A stretch of 64,000 nucleotides of DNA from Armillaria gallica (lineage: Eukaryota; Basidiomycota; Agaricomycetes; Agaricales; Physalacriaceae): NCBI GenBank assembly GCA_037576215.1, contig JBANDB010000002.1, forward strand, positions 6,758,001 to 6,822,000, given 5' to 3'. Made by a program: the position numbers and the translations under genes. Shown here piece by piece: positions 34,692 to 48,600 of the stretch. The notes beneath the pieces are model-generated. The model searched no databases, had not been told where the DNA came from, and saw only the letters and a list, made by a program, of their open reading frames with translations. Position 1 is the first letter of the stretch, and every line of letters begins with the position of its first letter.

Positions 34692-37600
34692 CTATCCACG
34701 TTCGGAAGAATTCCATATAGACCTATATCCAAGAGGAAGCGGGTAGCGTCTCGAGTACATGGCTAAATCAGGAAAACCATACCCAGGCATTAACATTCCT
34801 TGCAACCACTCGGGATTATCAAGGCTTTGGGGCGACGTAATCATTTCGTCCTCGATATTCCCAGGCTGGCCCCTCGCCCTACCGTTCCCATCAATATTCT
34901 GGCTCCCATCCATAATATGGAGCAATGCTGCATCGCTTCCAAATAGTATTGGCCAGCTGCCCATTGCTTGAGTTGCCTCCGGCCAGTATGTCAAACCCGC
35001 AGAATCGTATCCTTGGGCAACGTATGATTTTCGCCAGTTATCACTGCTTTCTTTATCCATCTCTCCCGCCACGCTCCTGGATGCTCCCGTATTCACTGGT
35101 AAAACTGTCTGTGAACTTCCAGGAGCCGTTCCTTGGCTTTGCTGATAGTTTCCCAGCGCCGTCGCCAAGAATCTAGCATACAGCTTCGGGGCGTGTCGGT
35201 CGTCTACTGCGATATCCGATGAGCTAAACTTGTTAATCAAAATCCCGATAAGTTTGACGCTCTCGTCTTTATCAGCCTTGTCCAGAAGAGACGAAAATTC
35301 TGGCCGTAGGAACTGTTTATCCCATAAGGTCAATAAAATCTAAGGACTATGATACAGTACATACCTTGAACAGGAATACAACTGCGAAAGCAGCACACAT
35401 AAAATGGTGATCTGGAGCATACCGCATAAATCCGCTAGGCGTCAAATCCTCATTCATGCACCTGATTACTGATTTAGCGTATTCGAAGCACTGTAAGATA
35501 TGTTATTGACTCGACTCAGATGAGAACGTTGCCGGCGAACCTTGATGAAAAAATAATCATACCAGGCTTCTATACCCGCATGAAATACTTGATGGAAACC
35601 GAAAGAGAACATCACCAGCCTGAAATAGGCTACGTAGCTGCGCGCGAATAAACGTTCCTCAATGTCAAGTCTGGACTGAAAATGGTTCTGGACTTACAAG
35701 TGTAGCTCGCTGCGCCGGAGCATTGCTCCATGGTGGGCTCCTCCAGCCTTGAATTTCCTCTTCCATTCCTCCTTGAATATTTCAATCTCTCCATCATATC
35801 TCATGATGACGTCCCGCAGATTTCCTCTTTCCGAGTTGATGGGTCCGCCTCGGCGTAACGACACCTCTTCATGGAACCTTACTACGATGCGCAGAAGTAC
35901 ACTGTACCCACACATAAACACGTCGTAGTCGAGATTATAAAGGGATTGTCTATACCACTCCCCCGAATGACGGATAATCGTATCCTCCTTCATCATGCAA
36001 GGCTTTCCTAATTGTATCGCTACTGCTTGATCCAAAAGGTGACAGATCTTCCAGACGCGAACTCGATTGAGACATTCACGTTCTTCGTTCTCGGTCACTA
36101 AGTTGGTTTTTGGCGTTTGATCCAAGTGTAGAGCAGTCGCAATGCTGTTGAGAAGTTAGAACAATGAAAAAGAACATTCCACGATGAGCATACCTGACAG
36201 CAAGACCCGTATACAACCAGCTCTGATCTCTATCCCAGCTCCTTTCAGGGACAGCATAGATACTCATCAATATGTGGGCCTGACATAGCTCGACGCTTTT
36301 CATTTCGTCTAGGACGAGGGCATTTGCAGCCGAGTTTTTTGCGAAGTGCATCGCTATCGGGTAAATGCTTGATTTTCGGGGGTGGTATCGAGACGCTATG
36401 GCACAGATAACTGTGAAAAGGACAGGGCACCGGGCCAAAGTTGATTTTGGAGTAAGCAAGACCGGATCGAGGAGTGCTATGAAGGGCTAACTGATCATCA
36501 GCGTGCCTGACATTGACACTAGTCTGTGCTTTCTCACATTGATATATTTATAAAATCTTCAAATGGAACAACAGCTCAAAAAACGCAAAGAAAGCGGAGA
36601 CTAGGGAGAGACCTCACATGTCAAACAATTGTTCAGCGTCTTCAAGTGTCACAAGACCGAGTACTAGTATCTCTGGGGAATTACGCCCCTTCGCAACACC
36701 CAGTTCAAAACCTGAACATGTGAGCTTGACGTGAGTGTACTTAATAGGAAAGCGAAAATGATGGAAACGCACCGGGTCTTGGAGACATTTTTTGTGCCTC
36801 GTACTCTGGTCTGAACCCTATAGGAACATGCGAAACCTCATTAAGCGTAGTTGCTATCTCTTTGTGTTCCTGCACCTCGCTATGGGCAAATCGGTCACAT
36901 TGCTGGTCATGCAGCAATCGTCTTGGCGCTTCTTTGCTAGCTTCCTTGGAGCGTCCACTATCGATTTGTACACTAGACTTAAGACGACTAAGCCAGGAAA
37001 GAACTTTGTGGTTGTCGGCATCAGAGGGGGATATAGATTTGACGTATTCGTCAATCGAATGAGGCGTCGCGAGGTAGGGATTATGGAGCTGCTTCATCAG
37101 AGTCTCAATGATAGCATCTTTCTGTCGGATTTCGGTCAAAAGGCGCTCACGCTCGCTGTTTCGCAATCAGGTTCTGCTGTAATATTCATATGTGGATGAC
37201 TCACTAAACCTTTGGTTTTGGGGACTCGACGACGCAGTGGTAGCCTTTAGGCTTGCATCGCTGGCATGTTTTTTCACCCGGCGCAAAGTCGCATTTCATC
37301 TTGACTTGCTTACACCGAATACATGCACCGGGTCTGCGTCTGAACACCTTGTCGCCGTTGCGATTAGAGTTGCCATCCCTGTCCTTCATGAGCACATGCG
37401 TCGTCTTTCCCGACGGCGTCTTCTCCAAAGGCTGCCTCACTGACGGTGGAGTACTGGTGGATGGAGAGACGTGATTCTGAGGCATGTAGATCCTCATTTG
37501 GTCGCAGCTATCGTAGCTGTCCTGCTGCTGGTTGGGCTCCGTGGGATATTGGTCATTGACTGGTTGAGTTGGCTCCTGCTGCTGGGCGCAATCATAGAAG

Positions 37601-37692
37601 TTGCCACTCTGCTGATACCATGGGTCGTAGACATCCTGAGATGGTTGGAACATGGCACCATAGCAGGAGGGAGTAAGACCACTCTCACTCAT
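34692..37692 (-). CDS. Zn(II)2Cys6 transcription factor, copy A2, apparently intact
   Basis: Exon 1 is 37692-37205 with zinc cluster CIRCKQVKMKC...CQRCKPKGYHC, almost the same as copy A1 and different from B1/B2. The linker exon (RERLLTEIRQKDAIIETLMK), the 19-nt microexon near 36541, the regulatory-domain exons (LARCPVLFTVICAIASRYHP; MKSVELCQAHILMSIYA; a long exon 36125-35699), two short exons and the last exon (35310 to 34692) all remain open, with conserved splice sites. The intron equivalent to 17859-17800 of A1 is 1 nt longer here, so it must be spliced to keep frame, which supports it being a real intron. In the conserved downstream tail a 1-nt deletion relative to A1 occurs at about 34735, so the C-terminus may differ. 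It is likely a nuclear activator paralogous to A1. Confidence 0.82.
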
Positions 37693-40600
37693 CGCGGCAC
37701 TGTGAACATTATCACCCTGACCCTTCCATCTTAAAGTCTGTTCTCACCGGCAATCGCAAACTGTCCGAAGCAGTTACGGATTTTTCGACTTCCCGGCTAA
37801 ATATACAAAGCTGCCTGAACCCCTGCATCCTCTACACAATAATCAGGAATAGAAGAATGAGGGAAGGAGACCAGGTCGACAGATCCGCGCTAATACATCT
37901 TTAGTTTCTGGCACTTGTTTTATCGCTCAATGGTTACCACGAAGTTTTTAATGCCATCATACTACCATACATCCGTCTGTTCCTGAGATAAATCCCAACA
38001 ATAAATAGTCAGTATCATCTACTTGGCTTGGCAGGGTGCCTCACAATTTTGTTCACGTATTCCTCTGCATAGTCCAAGCATCAGGGTTGCGAGTCTGCTG
38101 ACTAGAAGTAGCACCTTTAATTAATGGTCAGAGTCCTACGCTATTTCGAGAGGAACTGAGGAGAACAAGAACAAGAACATGTCAGTGTTACGATATCCCC
38201 GTTATCAGGAATTAGGCGCCATTCAGACAGAAATAGAGAATTGAAATGGGTGCAAGCACCTTACGAGATTCCAGTCCCCCAGACATCGCACAGACACATT
38301 GAAGAAACCGAGATCGCATCGTTATGTAATGCGAGCGCTGGACGCCTTCACAGACATCTCTGGAAAGTCCTGAGAATGCGTAACTCCAACAAGTATCGCC
38401 TTCGGCTTCAAATGTTTAGACTCCCACGACCTCGTTGTTTAGAGAGGCGCTCCCGGCTTGAGAAGACAATAAAGAAGGAGCCAAATGGACGATATTAATA
38501 CCCTTGATGTCTACCGCTGTTGGTGGAACGGCTACGTGGGAAATATGCGTGGTATTGATTGAGAGACGCTGTGTTGTCTCAGGGAGCGAAGCTCAGCAGA
38601 GTTTTGCGGCCGAAGCCAAAGGATCAACAGTTCCAAGGGGTAACACTGCTGAGTGCATTCACAGCTGAGCAGTCCGCCCGGTGTACCGCCCCCGGTATGC
38701 TCGGTAATGCGTGGTATGCGTGCTGTTAGTTGACGTTGGTGAGCAGTCCCAATCAGGAACGGCCGGGATCACGTGTCAAATCCATATGGACGCGTCATAG
38801 CCTGGAACCCGTACCTAAATTTCAAACTCCGAGCATTTGCCGAGCCGCAGCCGAACACGTTCAACCGTGTACCATAAAGCTCGTCGTTGACCACTTTCCT
38901 TTTTGCTTCCGTCTTCACCTCTACTTCACGTGTGAGCGTGCAAATTCACTAACCGAAGGCCTGTCGATATGCGCCATGGCATGGGTAGAAAGATAACATG
39001 GGTAGAAGAAGTGGACCGTGGGTATTAGCATACTGAGAAGGTGTGAATGGGGTACGAAATGCAGTGGAATCATCATCAAAGTTCGATACATTTGTTGTGG
39101 TATTCAGGGGCTCATATTCTCCCTCCATGAGCAATTGAGGTGCATTGAAGGAATGTCGCACAAACTTTCATTAACATGTATCATGTGTCATCAGTGTTGA
39201 CAAAACGCCGCAACAGCGGCATGCATCGGAGTATCAGATTTGGACAGTTTTGTCGCCCCCAGCCCCGGGTACCAGGCTTTATCCACAGCTACGAGTACCG
39301 CGAGTATCTATACAGCCAGACTAGGCGCGTCACCGTGACAGTCAGTGAGTCACCATCGATTGACTCGATTGATGGTGCACGCTAGTGTTAACCTCTTACA
39401 GGCCGAAATCATTACCTCCTCCTGTAAACCTATCTTAGAGCATATATGAATTGTATCTTTGATTATATTGAGTCAGAAACTGTCAGATTGAATTTCTGTT
39501 CAAAGAATTATAATCCGGATCTCTCAAGGAATTCTTGCATCGCTTCAGTACCTAAGCCTCTCCTCGTTGACAAAAACGCTTGAAACAAATTTCACATCGT
39601 GTTCTGGCCTGATATCAACACACTTGAGCATCAGAAAGCTCTGAAGTTTTTGTGCTATGAGCCTGGCCTGTATTATTGGAGTTTTGCAACAAAAAATCAA
39701 GGGGAGCAAAGATGAGGTAAAGTCCGCACATGCAGTCAAAGCTAGAAGTGTAATCCATCGCGATTCGGATAGGCTCAGCCGGCGGCCGCTCTAGTGAACC
39801 AGTCGACAAAGGACTTTGAGCAGGTATCTGAGGGTACTTATTTTATCATAGTATTTATCCCTTGCTCATGGCTATAACCTGACCTCCGCTGGCAAATCAG
39901 AAAGTTCGACGTCCTATTGGAAGACATTGCTCCAACCCGAGATTAAGTCTGAAGTAGAGAGGTTCATGGCCGAGAAGTTTGGTCCCTAAATCGGAGGGGT
40001 ATCGACCCCGGTGGATTCAAGCGCTGGATCACTGCGAACTGGAGAAGAGCGAACAGATCGATAAAGACCATGAATGAAGGAGGCCAATAAGAGCAATACG
40101 GTGACATCAGCTTCAAACACAAAGCCACTGAATCAATGGTCCGATCACAGAGCCTCGGCCGATAATGTTCTTGTAATGTTCACGAGTGTATGGCGATGCA
40201 AGTGGAGCTGAATCCAGAAGCAGACGGGTCGTTGAGTCTACAGCACATACAACCACACGTCCTTGACATCCGCAATGGAATTTCTTCCAGTACTTGCTGT
40301 ACCTGTCACAATTCGATGGCACACGATAGCAACTGCGCACTGATTAAAGGATGATGTGATTCGGCGGTTTGCAAAACCTGGTGGGAATTCCTTGGGGATG
40401 CTCTGGCAAAATATGAGAGAATTTAGTGGGAATCTCGGGCGTTTTGTTTCGGAATCGACGAGATTATACAGACCCTGTGCCCGCCTCACCTGATGGAATC
40501 GAGATTTTAGCTGGTTCGGGAATTGCCGAGGAAGGTCCGAGGACGTGATGTAATCAAGTTCGCACCTATTCACACCGAGATCTATCGAAATCTCCACTGA

Positions 40601-41189
40601 CCCCAACAGTCGACCGATGATTACTGTTCTCCGTCTCAGCCATCCATTTTCTCAGTATTTCTCACGCTTTGATACCATCCTACTTGTCAACCTTAAGTTC
40701 AAATTTCAGCCTGCCAGTGGATAATCACCGATCGGATTTAGTACCGAATTCCTGCTTCACCTCAGTCGCTACACTGCATGAGCCACTGATTCTCGCACTA
40801 ACCGGATGTTTAGGTAAATTGAAACTCGATTCTTTTGTTCACGATGCGCGCTTCCAGTTGCTGTGACGATGTATTGGCGGATGCAGGACAGGCGGGCATA
40901 CTCACCGCCCTTGGCTGGGAGACAGTGCTCACAGTAGGATAAGGAGAGTTTCCGTATCTTTGAGCATGTCTTGAACTCATGAGTCTCCAGTCATAAATTT
41001 CGGAAATTCAATTTGTACAATCGCATCAGTACGGGGTTGAAGAGTTTGCGTTCTCCGCTTCTGGAATTCGCAAGAAATCCTTGTACAGTTTCCGGTTCAG
41101 TCCGAGTCTCTGCACGGTCTTTACGCTGCAACGGTATCATCAAGCAGTAACTTAATTCCCTCTTCTATCAAAATCGCGTCTTCTGCGGT
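37693..41189. other. Flank of regulator A2, homologous to the flank of A1
   Basis: No intact gene. It is similar to 18786-21900 in several blocks, including the decayed unrecognised gene at about 39930-40330. The stretch 40500-40900 matches the spacer segments near the other regulators. Nothing else recognisable. Confidence 0.5.
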
Positions 41190-42300
41190 ACAAAATCAAA
41201 AGGCCGATTGTAAGAACCCAGTCGGACAGTACAAGGATGGCGAGGAAATCGGGACAGTTCATCAAAGCAACGCGCCAGATCACCTCATTTCGAAATGAGC
41301 AACTACTCGGATACTTGGCATAGGCGCAGGACGCCACCCCTGACAAGCTCCAATGACCTTTTAATGCAGCGCCGTTTCACAAAGGCCTGTTCCCGTAATT
41401 ATGACTGCCTTATACGAGTTTGTTCAAGCCATTAGTATGTTACTGATCAACCTGTTTACGGTTATCCTGGCTCACTTTCGTTGGCATCCTACAGTTCGGC
41501 GAGGCTATCTATCAATTTCTTTTTGCCACCAAAGCCATGCTCAAGCTCGACTACGAAGTCCCTGCTGCGGTGCATGAGGATGATCATTTCATTTCATCAA
41601 AAGGACGCTAAATCATTCTCTCAATCGAGGTTGCCAAGATAGCTGTCTGCTTTTCGTCACTTCACGGGCGATGCTTTCCGTGATGGACCTGAGTGTCAAG
41701 GAGCTGAACAAGGTCGACCTGGCCTGGTCTACCATTCGGGTGACGGTTTGCATTTTTCATCGGTAACGTGCATCAAGCTGACTATCTTTATTCGCAAGGG
41801 TTCGAACTACGTGTTTCAGCCGTGCCTGCCTGCCTATGTTTTGCGTAACCTCGACGTCTGTTCATACCCAGAGGTGTCCGAGGCTGCCGTGGATAACTAG
41901 GACATTCGTTATTTGTGGATCGTTGCCATGAACCTTGCTTGGAATCTTCTATTCCCTGCAGTCCCTCTCCTTCTGTGAAGTCGATGTTCCATTACTAGTC
42001 TTCCTCGTCGCTTTTACCACCGCAACTTTGGGACAAGAGGGGTCAAGATCGAGCCAGCTATTGCCGAATGTGAATGGATCAGGTCGTTCTATTTTCTGCA
42101 GCTTATCTCGGTTTACAGTGATCAGCCAGGCGGGAATTACGTGCATCGTGCAACCCTTTGGTCCGACGGGCAAGGAAGAGGTCGAGGACCCTCACACGGA
42201 ATCCACGGATTTTGATCGCCATCTCGTGAGCAGGTGCTGTTAATTGAATTGACCTATGACTCAGAGTTTTACAGTCAATGCAGCCTCGTGGGTGTACTAG
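41190..42300 (+). pseudogene. EamA/DMT transporter relic 3 (a type, recent duplicate)
   Basis: Pieces seen: VMDLSVKELNKVDLA near 41680-41725, FYSLQSLSFCEVDVPLLVF then LVAFTTATLGQEG at 41945-42037, and VQPFGPTGKEEVEDP at about 42150. Each corresponds to an exon of the intact transporter, in the same order. Stops and frame changes separate them. From about 41361 on it is nearly identical to relic 5 (50622 on). Confidence 0.8.
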
Positions 42301-43310
42301 GAACTTCTGGGCTTTGTTGTTTTCGTGGCTTGCTGCAACTATCGATGTGAAGTTTGTCATCGACGACTAGGAATTATTTCACCCAAACTTCATGGCTAAA
42401 CAATTCTCGCGCGACCGTTTCGCTATCCTTTTCCCTTTCCGAGATACCGTTGCAAAATTTCACAAGGCGGAGCGAGGAATTTATCATGCAAGGGTTGCAT
42501 ACCCTCAGGGACTCAGATCGTCCGTGCATCAGAAACGGAGCATCACAAATGCGCTTCGCACCATGTCCTCTTACCGACTCACTATCATGGAGGACATACC
42601 TTGCCGTATCTCGATGCTCTGCGACGACGAACGAGAATGTTAACTTCTCCGAGTCGCTTGGGAGTTAAGCGTCGGGATTCAGATGCGAATTCAGAGTCAC
42701 GGACGGCGAGCATGCTATAGACAGCGAGAGGATGCGACTGTATGTTCAAAGGGACAGTATGATTTAATCTCATTTTCTCCTTCTATACGAACCCATTGCC
42801 GGCCGACCGAGCATCGAGCGTCGGTTTGTGGGGCGGTGGGCCGTCGGATCCCAATGGGTCCATGTGCTGATATCGGTAGTGGAATGGCTAGAATGGCTTA
42901 CCATGGAAGTGAAAGACTATCTAGAACGTACTAAATATACAGTTAATATTATTATAGGGTGTCCGAGTCGGATAACCGGACCGAAAAACAATGTTTCTTC
43001 ATGACCACCATGTCGACAGTGATACTATGCTCGACCCGTCGCCTCAGCTCATAGGGCGTGGCAACTTTGCATCTGTCTACGTTATCCTTGCTTCTCTCGT
43101 CACTTCCAAGGAAGTGCAGTCAGAGGTGGACGGACCCGCAACTTCAAGCCGAGTACGACACCAATCTACGGATCCTATCATCTCAACTCTTTCTTCTCTC
43201 TGCCTCGCCCACTTACGTACAACGGCCCTCACAATTTTCATTCATTTCACAGCCCGGCGCAGTCCTTTTCGTCCAGTGGCATCTGGATCGTTCGCTGCAT
43301 TCGACATAGT
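41361..43310 (+). repeat. Recent segmental duplicate of 50622-52620
   Basis: The two segments agree almost base for base over long runs, for example gcagcgccgtttcacaaagg, ctatctatcaat.tctttttg and catacccagaggtgtccga. They carry an EamA relic, a shared spacer, and a DUF3669 5' exon. The copy here has about 60 extra bases near 42805-42865 and a truncated DUF3669 exon. The similarity is visibly higher than between any other pair of units, which makes this the youngest event. Confidence 0.85.
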
Positions 43311-43330
43311 CAACCTCTGGACCAACACGT
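42991..43330 (+). pseudogene. DUF3669 gene relic 3
   Basis: It begins at an ATG with text close to the intact gene (HDHHVDSDTMLDPSPQLIG, RGNFASVYVILASLV against RGSFASVYVILASLV), then loses frame. A deletion joins the exon 1 region to the gcattcgacatagt region, and the remaining two exons are missing. Sequence of EamA relic 4 follows at once. Confidence 0.8.
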
Positions 43331-43372
43331 TCAGCGTAGAGTGCGACCCGGGATCAGCTGTGGTAGACGTTT

Positions 43373-44760
43373 GAACCCGGTCGGACAGCCTGAGAATGGC
43401 GAAGAAATCTGGGCGGCTCAACAAGACAACCCGCCATATCGCATCTACAGGCATCTACTCGGTACATCATGTGGGCTACGAGAAAACGAGCAGCTGCTCG
43501 GCAGTCCTAGGGCGTCTCTGACCATTGGCCCACTTTGATACCAAGTGTTTTTCGTCGTATAGTGATCTCATGAAAGCCTGTTCCCTCAATCCAGTTCGAT
43601 ATGCCACCGTACACGAGTTTGTTCATGCGACCGGTATGTGCAGATTGAATCCCTTGCGGTCATCCTAGCTCACCTTCTTTCACCCAACTAGACATGTATA
43701 CTTATGCTGCTTAAAGTCGATGATCCCCAACTCTAGCTTTCATCTGTGTTTTTGCCACCGAAACAACCAATACCATCATCCATGTCGCAAGAAGATCTTG
43801 TTTCATCAAAGGACGCCGGAATTATTCGTTCAAACGGTTTTGCTCAAAAAACCCGGTCTGATCTTACCATTCGCTGCATAGACGATGCTTTCTGTAGTGG
43901 AGTTGAGTGCCAAGGAATTGAAGAAGCTCGATATGGTACTGTCGAAGCTTGGGGTGACGGCATTGCAATTTTTATCTGTATTCTTAACTGGTAATCTTTC
44001 ATAAGGTGTACTTTCGCCAACGGTGCTTCGTTGTGTGCTGAGCTTTCTCAAGGATCCGAAGCACTAACTATGATGCTATGTAGGCATGACTCCTCTAGCC
44101 TATTTATCGGACCTAACGGTGTTTTAGTTTTATAACGTTCGTCACAAAACTCACCTGATCCAAATTCTTCAGGCTCTTCGAAAATTTCTATCCGGGAATC
44201 CCTCTTCTCGGCCACCGTTCGTATCGTTCTCGTTCCTTATACTGCAGAGAGATTTGGCGCCATCTTCGTTCAGGGAAGCCTATCGGGGCAAACAATCGCC
44301 GGACGTGAGAAGATCGGGCCGTTCGTATTCTACTCTGCAGTCGAAGCTTACTTCGGTTTGCAATAGTCAGCCTAGTAGCAGGAGTTGTGAGGAGTTGTAT
44401 CCAACACACAACCCCAATTCCACTATGGTTCAGCAGCCAAGGAAGGGTACGAAGACCTTCAAGCGATCTCTGCCCGTCGTTTGATCGCTATCCCATGAGC
44501 AGGTGCTGGTACTTGGACTGCCCTGTGACTCAGAGTTTTATAGTTTCTGTGGTGCCGGCAGACGGGAGGCTTTGTTGGTTTCTGTAGATCGTGTCTGCTG
44601 TGGTCCCGAAACACTGGGCACCGCAAATGAGGGTCATGATACTCGGTATCTTTGTGCGGATAATAGGGGGAAATGACCCTATGGAACCTGAGCAGCATAT
44701 CGTCTCAGCTACCTTTCTTGGACGGGTGTGGCGCTCACTGTAGCATCTGCTGTATATTGT
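43373..44760 (+). pseudogene. EamA/DMT transporter relic 4 (b type)
   Basis: This is a sister of relic 1 (22222-23640): both begin aacccggtc.gac...gagaatggcgaagaaat and share words such as tcaggctctt, gaagcctatcgggg and ccgaaacactgg.cac. Near 44165-44290, QILQALRKFLSGNP is followed by a motif like that at 22980-23100. No continuous frame remains. Confidence 0.65.
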
Positions 44761-45644
44761 GGTAATTATGCGATTCCATTCGATTTCGCCATTTGCTCTG
44801 ACATGTCTGTCAGATATCTAAATCGCGCCTGGGATAGTTCTTGAGCTGAGAGGTGAGGAGGTTGTATGAGAGTATTCGGCGCGGCGTTGGTATACGGGAA
44901 CCTCATTTCATACTAAGCAGCCGTAGTAGTTTATGCTCACGGAACGGTCACTAAACTGGACAAAAGATCCGACAGTGAAACAATCCCGTCTACCCAAATC
45001 TAACGAAAGCTGACGGTTCTTCGCAGGGTCGTGGTTAGCTGCATTTCAGCCTATGATTTTGGGAGAGCGCACCTTGATATGGTGTTTTTGCCTTGTAATG
45101 TGTCCCTTCCTCACGCTGATCTTTATTTACCTTCGAAGAACGTCGATGATCAGACGCCTCATGCACTCATGCAGTTTCGTACCGCAAAAGTAGTCTCTCC
45201 CATCCTCCTTTCTGCCCGCTCGCTGACTCTCTCTTTAGATGCTGTGAACGAAACCTAAATGCCGATGTGAATAGTAGCCTTGGGGACCGCACTTTGAACT
45301 CTAGGTTTATCCTCAATTGCTGACCATAATGCCGGACGGCATGTTAATTAGCATAAAGTTTTCTTGCAGATACCGTGTCCTCATAAATCAGCTTCTGAAC
45401 TCTAAACTCCAAATTGAAACGGGGCGATACAGGTTCACGATAAATAAGTTCTCTGTAAGACCTTCCAAATATACGGCTGACTCAATAGACGTTTTCAGAG
45501 ACTAGGCAGTTAACTACGATTATGTGACAAGAATGCTTTACTATCGAGAGTTCCGGCACCGTGTGACAAATATAACTAGTTGCTGGCGCAGCATAGTTTG
45601 CAGATTATTCACATTCGGAAGAATTTTCTTCGAATCATGTAAAT
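44761..45644. other. Spacer before regulator B2
   Basis: No gene. It is homologous to 23580-24090 up to about 45330 (tacgggaacctcatttcatacta; cctcaattgctga). In the first block a DUF3669 relic and a UbiA fragment follow this point, but here they are absent. The stretch 45525-45660 on the minus strand holds the conserved tail frame of the regulator (TLPNWLWDIDLH..ILPN). Confidence 0.5.
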
Positions 45645-48600
45645 CTATATCCCAAAGCCAGTTAGGTAGTGTCTTGTGTATGCGGCGAAGCCAGAGAAAA
45701 CGTACCTAGGCATCAACATCCCCCCAAACCACTCGGGATGATTCAGCCCTTGCATCAATGCAAGTACTTCATCTTCTGACATACCTCCCTGGCTCCCTGG
45801 CTCCCCGTTCCCGATATTCTCGCCCTCGTGTGTGACATAAAGAAACTCCATGCTATCTCCAAACTGTGGCCAGACACCAGTTGTATGAGTCGCCTCTGGC
45901 TTATAAGTCGGGGTCTGGAGCTTTGGCCACTGGCGACCTGAAGAATCGTAGTTTTGGTCCTGGATAATCTGAGGTTGCTGGTAATTACCACAATCATCGC
46001 TCATCTCGCCGGCGACGTATGTCAGTACGTCTGTATTCTTTGCAGGGACTGTCTGTAAATCGCCGACAGCTTTCTCACGGGGGATGTTGCGTCGATACTT
46101 GCTCAATAGTGTAGCCAAGAAGCGAGCATACAGCTTCGGGGTATGACGATCGTCTACAGCGATATCGGACGAGCTAAATTTGTCAATCAAGATCCCAATG
46201 AGATTGAGGCTCTCGTCTTTATCATCCTTTTTCAGAAGAGACGAAAATTCTGGCCGTAAGAGCTATTTGACCTATTAGTGAAATCTGAGGTCTGTGATCC
46301 GGAATGTACCTTGAACAGAAATACAGCTGCGAACGCGACACACATAAAATGGCGATCTGTAGCGTAGCGCATAAATCCACTAGGTGCCAAATCCTCGGTC
46401 ATGCACCTGATCACCGATGTGGCGCATTCGAGGGACTGTAAAATGTGTTAAGGAGGCGGTACACAAGAAAACACAAGCACCAAACCTTGCTAAAGAAATA
46501 ATCATACCAAGCTTCTATACCCGTATGAAATACGTGATGGAACCCAAAAGAGAACATTACGAGCCTGTTGTAGGCTACGAAGCTGCAAACTTGTGTTTAT
46601 GTTACGGCTGGCTGAAAATGGTTTCCGAGCTTACAAATGTAGCAGGCCGCGCCTGAGCATACTTCCGTGGCGGTGGTCTCCCCCAGCCTTGAATTTCCTC
46701 TTCCATTGCTCTTTGAGTACCTTTATCTCGACATCATACCTCATGATGACGTCCCGCAGATTTTCCTTCTCCGAATTGATCAGTCCGCTCTGACCTGAAA
46801 AATCCTCATTATGGAACCTTGTTACGATGAGCAAAAGGGCATTGTACCCCCACGTGTGCGCATCGTAGTCAAGGGCATAAGGAGACTGTTTATACCACTC
46901 CTCAGAATGACGGATAATAAATAACATCCTCCTTCATCATCCAAGGCCTTCCAGATTGTATCGCTGACCCTCGATCAATATGGAAGCATAGTTGCCAGAC
47001 GCGAACTTGATTGAGAGATTCACGTTCCTCGTTCTCGGTCGCTGAGTCGATTTTTGGCGTTTGATCCAAGCGTAGAGCGGTCGCAATACTGTTGAGATGT
47101 CAAACGAATAAAAAGAACAGGTCGCAATGAACACACCTGATAGCAAGACCCGTATATAACCAGCTCAGATCTCTATCCCAGCTCCTTTCAGGGACGGGGT
47201 ACATACTCATCAATATGTAAGCCTGGCACAGCTCGACGCTTTTCATTTCACCGTGAATGAGTGCCTTCGCAGCTGATTGTTTCGCAAAGCGCATCGCTAT
47301 CGGGTAAATGCTTGATTTCCGGGCATGGTATCGAGACGTTATGGCACAAATAACGGTGAAAAGGACAGGGCATCGGGCCAAAGTCAATTTCGGAGTAAAC
47401 AAGACTGGATCAAGGATAGCTATGAAGGGCTGAATGATGATTAGCTTGTTTTACTGGAACGAAGCTACGCTTTCTCACATTGATATATTTATAGAAGCTT
47501 CGAACCAGACAGTTCGTCAGAAAAATGCAAAAAAAGCGAAACTGAGAAGAAATCTCACACGTCAAACAATTGTTCAGCGTCTTCCAGGGTCACAAGCCCA
47601 AGTACCAATATATCTGGAGAATCGAGCTCATTCGGACGACACAGACTAGATCCTGGGAAAGGGAATCCGTGAGCAAACTTAACCTTAGTAGTAGGAACAC
47701 GACGATGATGGAACGAACCATGTTCTGGAGAATCTTCACGGGCCTCGCAGTACCAAGCAATGCCGTGTTGTACATCTTCGTGTCCCTTTTCCTTTTCCTT
47801 ACTACTTGAAAACTTCAGCAAATCTGGAATGAGTCCGACAGGAACGTATAGGGACTCGTCAAATGCAACCTGCATCTTTTCGCGCTCCTGGGCCTCCCGG
47901 TCGCTATAAGAAAGCGGGTTATGTTGTTCTCCGTGTAAAAATCTACCCGTACCCTCTTCGTTCGGTTCTTCATCTTCACCATAGGGAGGGTTGAATGAAA
48001 TTCCTGCGCCAATTGGGACGCTGGACTTGAGACGGCCAAGCCAGGCAAGGGTACTGGGATTGTTGGCGTCAGAGGGTGATATAGACTTGCGGTATTCGTC
48101 AATGGAATGAGGTGTCGCAAGGTAGGGATTATAGAGCTGCTTGAGGAGACTCTCAATGACAGCGTCTTTCTGTCGTATTGTTGACAGAAAACGCTCGCGT
48201 TCGCTGCCGCCCGATCAGAGTGTGCTTTCGGAAATATACAATCTATATAGACGACTTACTAAACCTTTGGTTTCTGGGCCTCGACGATGCAGCGGTATCC
48301 TTTAGGTTTGCATCGTTTGCATACCTTTTCATCGGGGGGAAATTCGCATTTCATCTTGATTTTCTTGCATTGGGTGCAAGCACCGGGCCTGCGTTTAACG
48401 ATATTGTTGCCGCTGTTGTCGAACTCACCCTCTCTGTCCATCATGGAGGGGCACTTCTTGTTCAGAGTCGGCTTCTTCACTGACGGTGGACTTTGTGACG
48501 ACGGAGGGTGATTCTGATAGCTGACGCTGGTTGGAACTTTGTCGTAATTGTTGTAGCTGTCCTGCTGCTGATATGGCTCCGTTGGATATTGACCAATACC

